A stretch of 64,000 nt of DNA from Saccharomonospora xinjiangensis XJ-54 (GTDB lineage: Bacteria > Actinomycetota > Actinomycetes > Mycobacteriales > Pseudonocardiaceae). This document shows, piece by piece, positions 40,692 to 49,177 of the stretch; positions within the stretch are counted from its first letter, which is position 1; each line of letters begins with the position of its first letter. The stretch lies in NCBI RefSeq assembly GCF_000258175.1, contig NZ_JH636049.1, positions 3,511,482 to 3,575,481 of the forward strand. Reading direction: 5' to 3'. Under the pieces are notes generated by a model. That model was not told the origin of the DNA. It did no database searches and saw only the letters and a list, made by a program, of their open reading frames with translations. Made by a program: the position numbers and the translations under genes.

Positions 40692-41482
40692 CAGTCCTCC
40701 ACGGGCATGGTGTAGTCCAGGCCGGTCAGGTCGGCGCGCATGACGAACCTTGTCACGTCGAACGGTCGGCCGAGGTGGTCGATGCCGGTGTGCAGCACAT
40801 CGAGCACCGGAACACCGTCCGGGATGGACAGTCCTGTGGCTTCTTCGTGGGTGGGCATGCGGGCGGAGACTTCTTCGCGGATGCGGGTGATCGGGTGTCC
40901 GAGTTCCTCGAACCGCGCGTACAGGCTGCCCTTACCCATCTTCGCCGACGTGGCCAGCACCGAACCTTCCGCGATCTCCCACGGGATGTAGGTGACGCCG
41001 ACCTGAACGGGGTCGTCGTCGGCGTAGTACCAGTTCTCCCGGCGCACCACGGACGGCTCGGCCGGGTCCACGCCCAGGCGCTCGGCGACATCCTCGGGCG
41101 GCTGGACACGCTCGATCGACGTGCAGTCCACGCGGGCCGTGCGGCCTTGCTTCGCCACCTCGGCGCGGTAGGGCGACAGTCCCGTCTCGTTCCGGAGACT
41201 GTGCGAGTAACGCTCGCTTCCGAAGCGGAGGAGGCGGCGCTTCTCGCGGACGAACACACCCTTGCCGTGGTGCGCGGTGACCAGACCCTCGTCGGTGAGC
41301 AGGCGAATGGCTTCGCGGGCGGTGTTGCGGGCCACGCCGTACTTGGCGGCCAACGCTCGTTCGGATGGCAGCTTGGCACCGGGAGGCAGGTCGCCCGAGG
41401 CGATCGCGCTGCGCAGCTCGCTTGCCACCTGACGGCTCGGGAGCTGCGTCCCGTCACTGTGACGGTCTGCGGAACTGTTCAC
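40691..41482 (-). CDS. GntR/HutC-family repressor, KorSA-like
   Basis: About 263 residues. The N-terminal winged helix reads LPSRQVASELRSAIASGDLPPGAKLPSERALAAKYGVARNTAREAIRLL-type, and the C-terminal UTRA-like domain includes PYRAEVAKQGRTARV and VLDVLHTGIDHLGRPFD. KorSA proteins silence replication and transfer genes of integrated actinomycete elements. GTG at 41482 is used because GAGG lies 5-8 bases upstream and because the longer TTG start at 41539 sits inside an operator copy. Three CTGGCT-AAGCCA sites fill the divergent gap, so it is likely autoregulated and controls the rep operon. Confidence 0.85.
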   Translation of the reverse strand: MNSSADRHSDGTQLPSRQVASELRSAIASGDLPPGAKLPSERALAAKYGVARNTAREAIRLLTDEGLVTAHHGKGVFVREKRRLLRFGSERYSHSLRNETGLSPYRAEVAKQGRTARVDCTSIERVQPPEDVAERLGVDPAEPSVVRRENWYYADDDPVQVGVTYIPWEIAEGSVLATSAKMGKGSLYARFEELGHPITRIREEVSARMPTHEEATGLSIPDGVPVLDVLHTGIDHLGRPFDVTRFVMRADLTGLDYTMPVED

Positions 41483-41530
41483 GACGCCTCGATTGCTGTC
41501 AGCGGACCTGTCTTCATCGCGGTCAGTGTA

Positions 41531-41604
41531 CTGGCTCAAGCCAGCTATTGACGGACGACGTGCGACGCGCTTTACTGGCTTAAGCCAGCAACTGGCTCAA
41601 GCCA
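41531..41604. promoter_or_regulatory. Three KorSA-type operators
   Basis: Copies CTGGCTCAAGCCAG (41531-41544), CTGGCTTAAGCCAG (41575-41588, a perfect palindrome) and CTGGCTCAAGCCA (41592-41604) lie between the GntR gene and the small-gene/rep/int operon. Confidence 0.85.
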
Positions 41605-41625
41605 CTTCACTGGGAGGACATGGTC

Positions 41626-42024
41626 ATGGGTGCGCTCGCGTTGGTCATCGATGAGCCGATTGTGGTGGAAGTTCCGGAGCGGTTCCGGTTCTCGGATGAG
41701 AACCCGCTGACGTTGGAGCCGTATGCGCTGGGCCGGTTTGGGGATCTGCCGCCGTACATCGAAGACGTGATTGTGGAGCAGGTGGGGCTGTCTCCGACGC
41801 GGTGGAACGCGTTGGTGGCCTCCGGTGACGTGTATTCGGTCGTGGGTGCTGATCAGTGGTTCTCGCTGGCGGAGTGGTTGCGTTGCGAGGTGGTGAGGCG
41901 CACGACGGGCACGTGTCCGAAGGATGCGTGCGGCAATTGCTGGGGAACCCTGCTGGAATTTGATGACGGCTCCTACACGGGCACGGTCGGTGCTGCGGTG
42001 CTGTGTATCTGCGCGGTGGACTGA
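41626..42024 (+). CDS. Small conserved element protein
   Basis: A 132-residue protein. The N-terminal part is acidic with TRWNALVASGDVYSVVGADQW resembling a DNA-binding or excisionase-like helical region (a short winged-helix entry helix with RW...DVYSV), and the C-terminal part has a CxxxxCGNCW Cys cluster (C-P-K-D-A-C-G-N-C-W) that may bind zinc. It precedes rep by 2 bases in the operon repressed by the GntR protein. ATG at 41626 has GGGAGG 8 bases upstream, better than the ATG at 41620. Its role is unknown; a recombination directionality factor is one possibility. Confidence 0.6.
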   Translation: MGALALVIDEPIVVEVPERFRFSDENPLTLEPYALGRFGDLPPYIEDVIVEQVGLSPTRWNALVASGDVYSVVGADQWFSLAEWLRCEVVRRTTGTCPKDACGNCWGTLLEFDDGSYTGTVGAAVLCICAVD

Positions 42025-42026
42025 GC

Positions 42027-43379
42027 ATGGCCGAACGCGCGAGGTCGCCCCGGCTGGTGGCGGAATTGCCGGGCGAAGACGAGCGGTTGTCGCTGCTGCT
42101 GCGGGGCTCGGGGTTCCGTTCGTGGCGGGCCAAGGTGCAAGCGGTCGGCGGGTGCGCGAAGCCGGTCCGTCTGGCCGGATCAGCTTCGTGGGAGACGGCT
42201 GACGGTCAGCGGGTGCGGGAGTTGGAAGGCACGCTGTTGGCCGCGTGCGGCAACCGGCGGGAGTCGGTGTGCCCGTCGTGTGCGGACCGGTATTCGGCGG
42301 ACACCTTCCACTTGATCCGTGCGGGCTTGTCCGGCGGCAAGGGCGTGGCGGAGGCGGTGACGGGGCATCCGCGGTTGTTCGTGACGCTGACCGCGCCGTC
42401 GTTCGGGCCTGTGCACAACCAGCCGACCACCCGCACCGGGCAGCGTCGCCCGTGCGCCTGCGGGACGACTCATCACGACTACGACCCCGCCTTGGGCACG
42501 CCGCTCGATCCGGAGGCCTACGACTACGTGGGCGCGGTGTTGTGGCAGGCGCACGCCTCGGAGTTGTGGCGGCGCTTCACCATCGCCTGCGCCCGCCATC
42601 TGGCCCGCGCCCTCGGGGTACGTCCGACCGCGCTGAGACACCACCTGCGGGTGTCGTACGTGAAGGTGGCGGAGTATCAGCGGCGGGGTCTGGTCCATTT
42701 TCACGCCGTGGTCCGCCTCGACGGACCCGACGGCCCCAACACGCCACCCCCAGCGGCGACCACGGTGGAGTTGCTGGAACGGGTGGTGCGCTCGGCAGCT
42801 CGGGCGGTGGCGGTGGACTCGCCACCTTCTGAGGCGGTGGGGTCCCGTCGGCTGGTGTGGGGAAGGCAGATCGACTGCCGCGCCATCACCGAGGCTGAGC
42901 CGAACGATCCGGCCATGTTGGTGCGGGGTTCCTCGGTGGCGTCCTACATCGCCAAGTACGCCACCAAAGGCACCGGCCACACCCCCGGCGCCGATGCTCC
43001 GATTCGCTCCGAACAACACATCGCCGACCTGGATGTCACCGACCACACCCGCACCATGATCCGCACTGCCTGGCGGCTCGGTAGCCTGCCCGAGCTGGCG
43101 GAACTGCGGTTGCGGAAGTGGGCGCACATGCTCGGCTTCCGGGGCCACTTCCTGACCAAGTCCCGCCGCTACTCCACCACATTCACCGCCCTGCGCGGCG
43201 CCCGCCGTGACCATCGCTTCGCCCACGAACTGGCGGCCCTCGGCATCCACGACCCCGGCCAGGTCACCGTCATCAACGACTGGGCACTCACCGGAGTCGG
43301 CTACCGCAGCCAGGCCGAACGCGACTTCGCCGCAGCCATCGCCGAAAAGGCCATCGCGGAGCGGGGGAGGAGTACCTGA
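42027..43379 (+). CDS. RepSA-type rolling-circle (HUH) replication initiator
   Basis: A 450-residue protein. An N-terminal zinc cluster (VCPSCADRYSADTFHL) is followed by the HUH motif GLVHFHAVVRLDG with H224 and H226 and, downstream, the catalytic tyrosine block VASYIAKYATKG with Y307 and Y311. This is the RepSA family that starts rolling-circle replication of pSAM2-like elements after excision. ATG at 42027 lies 2 bases after the preceding stop; the GTG at 42003 would overlap the previous gene. The stop overlaps the integrase ATG (ATGA), so rep and int are coupled. Confidence 0.88.
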   Translation: MAERARSPRLVAELPGEDERLSLLLRGSGFRSWRAKVQAVGGCAKPVRLAGSASWETADGQRVRELEGTLLAACGNRRESVCPSCADRYSADTFHLIRAGLSGGKGVAEAVTGHPRLFVTLTAPSFGPVHNQPTTRTGQRRPCACGTTHHDYDPALGTPLDPEAYDYVGAVLWQAHASELWRRFTIACARHLARALGVRPTALRHHLRVSYVKVAEYQRRGLVHFHAVVRLDGPDGPNTPPPAATTVELLERVVRSAARAVAVDSPPSEAVGSRRLVWGRQIDCRAITEAEPNDPAMLVRGSSVASYIAKYATKGTGHTPGADAPIRSEQHIADLDVTDHTRTMIRTAWRLGSLPELAELRLRKWAHMLGFRGHFLTKSRRYSTTFTALRGARRDHRFAHELAALGIHDPGQVTVINDWALTGVGYRSQAERDFAAAIAEKAIAERGRST

Positions 43380-44548
43380 TGGCTCGTCCGCCGCTTCCTG
43401 TGGGAACGCACGGCAAGATCAAGGTCACCCGGAAGCCTGGGGGCGGGTTTGTCGCCAAGGCGAAGTACCGGGATTTCGACGGGGTGACACGGCTGGTCGA
43501 GCGATCGGGACACACTGAAACGGCGGCGCGGAATCGGCTTCGTGAAGCACTTCGCGATCGTTCGGCGCAGTCGGCGGGCGGTCTCATCACTGGTGATACG
43601 AAGTTCTCCGCTGCTGCGGATCTGTGGCTGCGTGAGGTCAGCTCGGCCGTGGAGACGGGGGACTTGTCGCCGAACTCGGCGTACCTCTACGAGCGCCAGC
43701 TCTGCAACTACGTGCTTCCGGCGCTGGGTGAGCTGCGGATACGGGAGGTCACGACGCCTCGGGTTGATGTGCTCCTTCAGGCTGTGCGGAAGCGGCGGAG
43801 TGCGGCGACGGCCAAGGTGGTGCGCAGTGTGGTGTCCGGCGTCATGGGGCTCGCGGCTCGGCATGGCGCGACGGCGACGAACCCGACTCGGGAGACCAAG
43901 AAGATCAGCTCGGGCGGGCAGCGCAGCGTCCGGGCGTTGACGGCGGACGAACGTGTGCGGTGGTTGGCTCAGCTCGAAGCCGATCCCTTCGCCGTCCGTA
44001 AGGATCTCCCGGACTTGACGCGGTTCATGCTCGCCACTGGTGTGCGCATCGGTGAGGCGCTGGCTGTCTCCTGGGATGAGGTCGATTTCGACGCTCGGAC
44101 GGTTGACATCGAGTGGACTTTGGTGCGTATTCGCGGTGAGGGGCTGCGTCGTATCCCGCCGAAGACCGACAGCGGCAGGCGTGTGCTTCCTCTGCCTCTC
44201 TTCGCTGTCGAGATGCTCCAGCGGCGGGCGGCTGCGTACCCCGGCGAAGGACCGGCCATCGGCGCTGCTGCACCAGTCTTTCCCGATACGGCGGGCGGCT
44301 GGCGCGATCCGAGCAATACCCGAAGGGACCTGCGGACCGCGCGAGGAACCGAAGGGTTCGCGTGGGTCACCTCGCACGTGTTCCGCAAGACGTGCGCGAC
44401 GATCCTCGATGAGGCACGCTTCACGCCCCGGCAGATTGCCGACCAACTCGGCCATGCGCGTCCCTCGCTCACCCAGGACGTGTACGTTGCCCGGAAGATG
44501 GCGAATCCGGCGGCGGCGGATGCCCTTCACGATGAACTGGGTACGTAG
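43379..44548 (+). CDS. int: Tyrosine recombinase integrase
   Basis: A 389-residue phage-type integrase. It has an N-terminal arm-binding region, a core-binding domain with YERQLCNYVLPALGELRIREV, and a catalytic domain with R223 (GVRIGEAL), H333-x-x-R336 (SHVFRKT), H359 (QLGHARPS) and the nucleophile Y369 (DVYVAR). It should recombine the 74-bp core in tRNA-Lys. The gene ends 21 bases before the repeat, as usual for site-specific elements. ATG overlaps the rep stop. Confidence 0.93.
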   Translation: MARPPLPVGTHGKIKVTRKPGGGFVAKAKYRDFDGVTRLVERSGHTETAARNRLREALRDRSAQSAGGLITGDTKFSAAADLWLREVSSAVETGDLSPNSAYLYERQLCNYVLPALGELRIREVTTPRVDVLLQAVRKRRSAATAKVVRSVVSGVMGLAARHGATATNPTRETKKISSGGQRSVRALTADERVRWLAQLEADPFAVRKDLPDLTRFMLATGVRIGEALAVSWDEVDFDARTVDIEWTLVRIRGEGLRRIPPKTDSGRRVLPLPLFAVEMLQRRAAAYPGEGPAIGAAAPVFPDTAGGWRDPSNTRRDLRTARGTEGFAWVTSHVFRKTCATILDEARFTPRQIADQLGHARPSLTQDVYVARKMANPAAADALHDELGT

Positions 44549-44568
44549 TCAAACCCCAAAAGGTTGGG

Positions 44569-44700
<132 letters not shown>

Positions 44701-44887
44701 TTGCCGTTTCCGGTTCCGCTGTTCGCGGTCTGTCCCGGCGACGAGAGAAACAGTAGCACGCCCGTCGAAGAGCGTTTCCCGGGGCCCCCTCGTTCAGGGT
44801 TGGACACAAGTTGGTCAAGTCCCTGCACGCGCTGCGACCAGTGCGGGACACTCGCGACACGGTCGTGGCATGCGGTAATGGGAACGG

Positions 44888-46081
44888 GTGGTGTTTGTGA
44901 CGCGAGGGCAGAGTCTCCGGACACGGTCGGGTGGCCGGTGGGGCTCGCTCCTGCTGGCTGCGGCCCTGCTGACGGGGTGTGGCGCGGCTGCGGAGACCGG
45001 TGAGCCGCCGTCGTCGCGGACGTCTACCGAGGCACCGAAACCCGTCCTGCTCGCGCTGTCGGTGAGCGATGGCGACACCGATGTCGAACCCGGCGACGCC
45101 ATCACCGTGACCGCCGAACACGGCACCATCACGAAGGCCACCCTGATCGGCAAACACGGCACCCACGTCGAGGACGACCTCCGCGCGGAGGGCACCTTCT
45201 GGACAACAGCCGAACCCCTCGGCTACGGCAAGACCTACACGCTCAGCGTCGAGGCGAAGGGTGAGAACGGCAGGACGGTGAAGGAGGAATCCACCTTCAC
45301 CACCGCGACGCCCGCTCGCACGGTCGCCGTCTCCGTCAACGTGTGGGACGACGAGACGGTGGGCGTCGGCATGCCGCTCATCTTCGACTTCACCGGCCCC
45401 GTGCCCGACCGTGACGCGGCCGAGGAAGCGCTGAACGTCACGGCGGAACCGAAAACCGAGGGCGATTTCCACTGGTTCGGAGACACGAGGGTGATCTGGC
45501 GGCCCAAGGAGTACTGGCAGCCGGGGACGGACGTCTCGATCGACGCGGACATCTACGGCAAGCACCTCGGTGACGGAACCTACGGCGCCGAGGACGAAGC
45601 CGTGGACTTCACGGTGGGCGACAAGCTCGTCGCCGTCGCCGACGGGCAGAAGCACACGATGACGGTGTCGATCAACGACGCGAACGTGCGGACCATGCCC
45701 ATCTCGATGGGCAAGCCTGCCAGCCCGACCCCGCACGGCACCTACACCGTCATGAGCGAGCACAACGGTTACACCATGGACTCCAGCACCTACGGCGTCG
45801 CGGTGGACAGCGCGCAGGGATACCGTCTTTACGTTGACTACGCGGTGCGATTGTCGAACAGCGGCATCTTCTACCACTCCGCGCCCTGGTCGCTCGGTGA
45901 CCAGGGCAACGCGAACGTCAGCCACGGGTGCATCAATCTGTCCACCGAGAACGCGGCCTGGCTGATGGGCAAGACGAAACGCGGGGACGTCTTCACGGTC
46001 AAGCGCAGCCGTGGTCCGGAGCTGGAGCCCACGGACGGCTGGAGCGTGTGGCAGATGTCCTGGGAGGAGTGGCAGAGCTAG
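44888..46081 (+). CDS. L,D-transpeptidase lipoprotein (Ldt)
   Basis: A 397-residue lipoprotein. The signal region ends in a lipobox LLTGC; two Ig-like domains follow (residues about 50-240), then the YkuD catalytic domain with the motif HSAPWSLGDQGNANVSHGC and the active H346 and C348 in SHGCINLS. Ldt enzymes make 3-3 cross-links in actinobacterial peptidoglycan and resist most beta-lactams. Several GTG starts (44888, 44891, 44897) are possible; 44888 is listed. A terminator hairpin follows. Confidence 0.92.
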   Translation: MVFVTRGQSLRTRSGGRWGSLLLAAALLTGCGAAAETGEPPSSRTSTEAPKPVLLALSVSDGDTDVEPGDAITVTAEHGTITKATLIGKHGTHVEDDLRAEGTFWTTAEPLGYGKTYTLSVEAKGENGRTVKEESTFTTATPARTVAVSVNVWDDETVGVGMPLIFDFTGPVPDRDAAEEALNVTAEPKTEGDFHWFGDTRVIWRPKEYWQPGTDVSIDADIYGKHLGDGTYGAEDEAVDFTVGDKLVAVADGQKHTMTVSINDANVRTMPISMGKPASPTPHGTYTVMSEHNGYTMDSSTYGVAVDSAQGYRLYVDYAVRLSNSGIFYHSAPWSLGDQGNANVSHGCINLSTENAAWLMGKTKRGDVFTVKRSRGPELEPTDGWSVWQMSWEEWQS

Positions 46082-46089
46082 TTCGGCGA

Positions 46090-46120
46090 GAAGCCCGGAC
46101 AGGTGGGCTGCCCGGGCTTC
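46090..46120. terminator. Terminator between Ldt and convergent SnoaL gene
   Basis: Arms GAAGCCCGG and CCGGGCTTC flank 13 bases between the convergent stops. Confidence 0.7.
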
Positions 46121-46124
46121 GTCG

Positions 46125-46556
46125 TCAACGCCGCTGTTCCGCCGTTTCGGGAATGACGCCGAGCTGACGCAGCTGGCCGAACAGGTCGAAGCTGCCCCAT
46201 TCCTCGACGACGCGGTCGTTCTCCCACTTGGTGAGCTGCATGCCGCTCATCACCCACGTCTTGCCCGTGCCGGGTATGCCGCGGAACTCATGGCGGGCGG
46301 TGCCGCCCATGGTCCAGCGTGCCGCGAGCAGGTCGCCGTCCACGAGAATGTCGTGGATGTCGCAGTGCACATCCGGGTTGGCCTGCCGCAGTTCGCTCAT
46401 GAACTGCTTGTATCCCTCGATTCCCTCGAAGGGGAAGTTCGGGTAGTGGAACGTGCAGTGCGAGGAGTACATGTCGGCACACGCGTCGAGATCGCCCTCG
46501 TCGATGACGGCGTGGACCGTGCGGCGGGTGAGGTCCTTGCGCTCCTCGGGTGTCAC
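46125..46556 (-). CDS. SnoaL-like (polyketide cyclase / ester cyclase) protein
   Basis: A 143-residue protein of the NTF2-like fold: an N-terminal helix pair (RKDLTRRTVHAVIDEGDLDACADMYSSHCTFHYP), then the segment GIEGYKQFMSELRQANPDVHCDI and strands WTMGGTARHEF and VEEWGSFDLFGQLRQLGVIP. SnoaL-like proteins include polyketide cyclases and many proteins of unknown role. GTG at 46556 has AAGGAGG 8-9 bases upstream; the frame above it is not coding. No polyketide genes are nearby, so a cyclase role is not implied. Confidence 0.85.
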   Translation of the reverse strand: MTPEERKDLTRRTVHAVIDEGDLDACADMYSSHCTFHYPNFPFEGIEGYKQFMSELRQANPDVHCDIHDILVDGDLLAARWTMGGTARHEFRGIPGTGKTWVMSGMQLTKWENDRVVEEWGSFDLFGQLRQLGVIPETAEQRR

Positions 46557-46753
46557 CTGTGAACACCTCCTTCGCGCGCTGATGCCAGTTGTCTGCTGGG
46601 CCGGAAGAAGGCCCTCCTTCCAGAACACACGCGTCGTGGGGCAGTCAGTAGGGCCGTTCGTCACCGGCGGGCCGTCACAGCCACCCCGTGCCACGGTGTG
46701 CGGGCGGGCGGGTTAGGCCGGACCGGTCGGAAGTCGGCTGGTACAACCCCGGG

Positions 46754-47188
46754 ATGGGTGTCACCTACGACTACTTCCGTGCTCCTGACGTCGAGGCCGC
46801 CTCACGAGCCCTCGACAGTCCCCGCGACTCGTCGATGGCCGACTTCGACGCCGTAGCGGCGAAATGGGTCGATCCCGCGGTCGTCCTCGGAAAGCTCGTC
46901 GCGCTCATCCGGGACGAGCCGTGGAATGTCGATCTGGCTCCGCTTGAGCTGTGCGGAGACGGAGCGGCGACGGAGGAACGGTTGGTGTGCGGACTCGGTC
47001 AGGACCTACGCGACACTCTCGCGGGCGTGGACGACAACAGGACGTCCGAGCTGGCCCGCGGCTGGGCCGCCGTCGAGGAGCTCGCGACGGTGTCCGACCC
47101 GGTGGGAGACCTGGTCGTCGATCTGATCGGTCTCGCGCGACGAGCGCGCGCCGCGCGAGACCACCTGTACGTCCTGATGAGTCTGTGA
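46754..47188 (+). CDS. Hypothetical protein (YfbM/DUF1877-like size and start)
   Basis: A 144-residue acidic protein that begins MGVTYDYFRAPDVEAASRAL and is otherwise helical (KLVALIRDEPWNVDLAPLEL, GLARRARAARDHLYVLMSL). I do not recognise a family with confidence; the start resembles small proteins that share a GVTxxY opening. ATG 46754 has no strong ribosome-binding site. It is followed at once by a frameshifted remnant and a shortened CYTH gene, so the patch may be an old gene-exchange site. Confidence 0.55.
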   Translation: MGVTYDYFRAPDVEAASRALDSPRDSSMADFDAVAAKWVDPAVVLGKLVALIRDEPWNVDLAPLELCGDGAATEERLVCGLGQDLRDTLAGVDDNRTSELARGWAAVEELATVSDPVGDLVVDLIGLARRARAARDHLYVLMSL

Positions 47189-47430
47189 GCGGAGCGGCTG
47201 ACGACCGACGACATCCGCCGTATTGGTCGGCACTACTACAACCGGTTCCTGACCAAGCGGCTGGCGAATCCATTGCTCGACGCCAAACAACTGGTGCTGT
47301 TCCAGAACGTACCCCGCAGCGATGTCGCCGCGCTGAGGCAGGCATTCGACACGGTGTCCGATCATGCGGGAAATCCAGCCTGGCCCGCATGTACGCGTCG
47401 ATCAACAAGGGAGACAACTGGACGCCATGA
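47189..47430 (+). pseudogene. Frameshifted gene remnant
   Basis: One frame gives a plausible chain from 47189 (TTDDIRRIGRHYYNRFLTKRL and AKQLVLFQNVPRSDVAALRQ) up to about 47365. A second frame then continues it as GKSSLARMYASINKGDNWTP and ends at the TGA 47428-47430. The two join if one base is removed near 47365-47375. There is no start codon at the left end, and the preceding gene stops directly before it. The 3' end overlaps the CYTH start (ATGA), so the intact ancestor was probably coupled to it. Confidence 0.55.
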
Positions 47431-47789
47431 ACACAATCGAGGTCGAACGAAAGAGAGCACTCACCGACGCCACCGTATTGACGGCCCGGCTACTCAAGGG
47501 CGGCTACCGCGACGCGGGTGCCAGCATCGAGGTCGATACCTACTACAGCCGTCCCGACAGGGATTTCCTGTCCACGGTCGAGTGCCTGAGGGGCCGGCAA
47601 CGCGCCGGGTTCGCCGAGACGGAAGTCATGGCCGATGATCCGGTCGCAGCGGCGACCCTGCTGGATCAGACCGAACGACAACTCGGTCTAACCGAGCACC
47701 CGGTCGTGAGTCTCCCGTATCGCGACCTGGTCCTCCGGCACGAGCAGATGATGCCGTTCACCGCAGGGACCCTGAGCGGCAGGGCTTGA
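47427..47789 (+). CDS. Short CYTH-like protein (possibly internally deleted)
   Basis: A 120-residue protein with the CYTH motif ExExK (E5-V-E7-R-K9), then ASIEVDTYYSRPDRDFLSTVE, which match the first strands of CYTH proteins. The usual middle strands with repeated Lys/Arg/Glu are reduced: ECLRGRQRAGFAETEVMADDP jumps to the last helices. Ordinary members have 170-200 residues, so the gene may have lost its centre. ATG at 47427 overlaps the remnant's stop. It could be a degraded copy of the type seen at 9461 or a diverged small member. Confidence 0.6.
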   Translation: MNTIEVERKRALTDATVLTARLLKGGYRDAGASIEVDTYYSRPDRDFLSTVECLRGRQRAGFAETEVMADDPVAAATLLDQTERQLGLTEHPVVSLPYRDLVLRHEQMMPFTAGTLSGRA

Positions 47790-47979
47790 CACTCCCCGCG
47801 CCGACAGACCGGGGGACAACCTTGCTGCGAAAACGCCCACTGGGGTTTCATCGTGAAGCGGCGATGCTCTCTTCGCCTCCGCCGACAGGCTGACGAACGC
47901 ACTGATCGCACGGGAAGAATGCTGCCACAGCTCACCGATGTGGCGGTGGAGTCAGACATCGAGTAGAGATGCTGACGCG

Positions 47980-48022
47980 CTGGTCAGGGACCCGCGAAGA
48001 ACTCTCGCGGGTCCCTGACCAG
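47980..48022. terminator. 17-bp-arm terminator after acyl-CoA dehydrogenase
   Basis: A perfect inverted repeat CTGGTCAGGGACCCGCG and its complement with a 9-base loop lies 9 bases past the leftward stop at 48031. Confidence 0.88.
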
Positions 48023-48030
48023 CGTAAACG

Positions 48031-49176
48031 TCAGCCCTTCAGCAGTTGCCGGGCCATCACCATGCGCTGGATCTGGTTGGTGCCCTCGTAGATCTGCGTG
48101 ATCTTCGCGTCGCGCATCATGCGCTCGACGGGGAAGTCCCGGGTGTAGCCCGCGCCGCCGAAGAGCTGCACAGCGTCCGTCGTGACCTCCATGGCGATGT
48201 CGGAGGCGTAGGTCTTCGCGGCGCTGGCGAGGAAACTCGCCCTCGCGTCGCCTCGCTCGGTGGCCGCGGCCGACGCGTACACCATGTGCCTCGCGGCCTC
48301 CACCTTCATCGCCATGTCGGCGAGCATGAACTGCACACCCTGGAACTGGCTGATGGCCTGACCGAACTGCTTGCGATCCTTGACGTACTCGACGGCGGCG
48401 TCGAGGGCGCCCTGCGCGATGCCCAGTGCCTGCGCGCCGATGGTCGGGCGCGTGTGGTCGAGCGTCGCCAGCGCGGTCTTGAGGCCCGTGCCGGGCTCCC
48501 CGATGATCCGGTTCGCCGGGATCGTGCAGTTCTCGAAGTAGATTTCGCGGGTGGGCGAGCCCTTGATGCCGAGCTTGCGCTCCTTCGGCCCCACCGAGAA
48601 ACCCGGGTCGTCGGCGTGGACGACGAACGCCGAGATACCGCGCGCCTTCTTCTCCGCGTTGGGGTCGGTCACGGCCATCACCGTGTACCAGCTCGACTCG
48701 CCTGCGTTGGTGATCCAGCACTTGGTGCCGTTGAGCACCCAGTGGTCGCCGTCGAGGTGAGCCCGCGTGCGCATCGACGCGGTGTCGGAGCCTGCTTCCC
48801 GCTCGGACAGCGCGTACGACGCCGACGCCTCACCGCTGGCGATCGAGGGCAGCACGAGCTGCTTCAGCTCTTCCGATGCCGAGAGCAGGATGGGCTGCGT
48901 GCCCAGCTTGTTGACGGCGGGGATCAGCGACGCGGAGGCATCGACCCTCGCGACCTCCTCGATGACGATGCAGGCCGCGACCGCGTCCGCACCCTGGCCC
49001 GAGTACTCCTCGGGAATGTGCACAGCGTTGAATCCTGCCGCGGTCAGCGCCTGCGCGGCCTCAACCGGGTAGCGCTCCTGCTCGTCCACCTCGGCGGCGT
49101 GCGGGGCGATCTCCTTCTCGGCCAGTGCGCGAACGGCGGCGCGGAGCTCCTCGTGCTCCTCCGGCAACTGATACAT
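48031..49176 (-). CDS. Acyl-CoA dehydrogenase (FadE family)
   Basis: A 381-residue flavoenzyme with the family marks: PEEYSGQGADAVAACIVIEEVAR, YALSEREAGSD (FAD loop), WITNAGESSWYTV, and the catalytic Glu in QIYEGTNQIQR near residue 366. It catalyses the first oxidation of acyl-CoA in beta-oxidation. It starts 1 base after the stop of the 3-hydroxyacyl-CoA dehydrogenase gene and is therefore translated from the same message. Substrate chain length is not evident from sequence alone; a FadE25-like broad-range enzyme is my best comparison. Confidence 0.92.
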   Translation of the reverse strand: MYQLPEEHEELRAAVRALAEKEIAPHAAEVDEQERYPVEAAQALTAAGFNAVHIPEEYSGQGADAVAACIVIEEVARVDASASLIPAVNKLGTQPILLSASEELKQLVLPSIASGEASASYALSEREAGSDTASMRTRAHLDGDHWVLNGTKCWITNAGESSWYTVMAVTDPNAEKKARGISAFVVHADDPGFSVGPKERKLGIKGSPTREIYFENCTIPANRIIGEPGTGLKTALATLDHTRPTIGAQALGIAQGALDAAVEYVKDRKQFGQAISQFQGVQFMLADMAMKVEAARHMVYASAAATERGDARASFLASAAKTYASDIAMEVTTDAVQLFGGAGYTRDFPVERMMRDAKITQIYEGTNQIQRMVMARQLLKG

Positions 49177-49177
49177 G

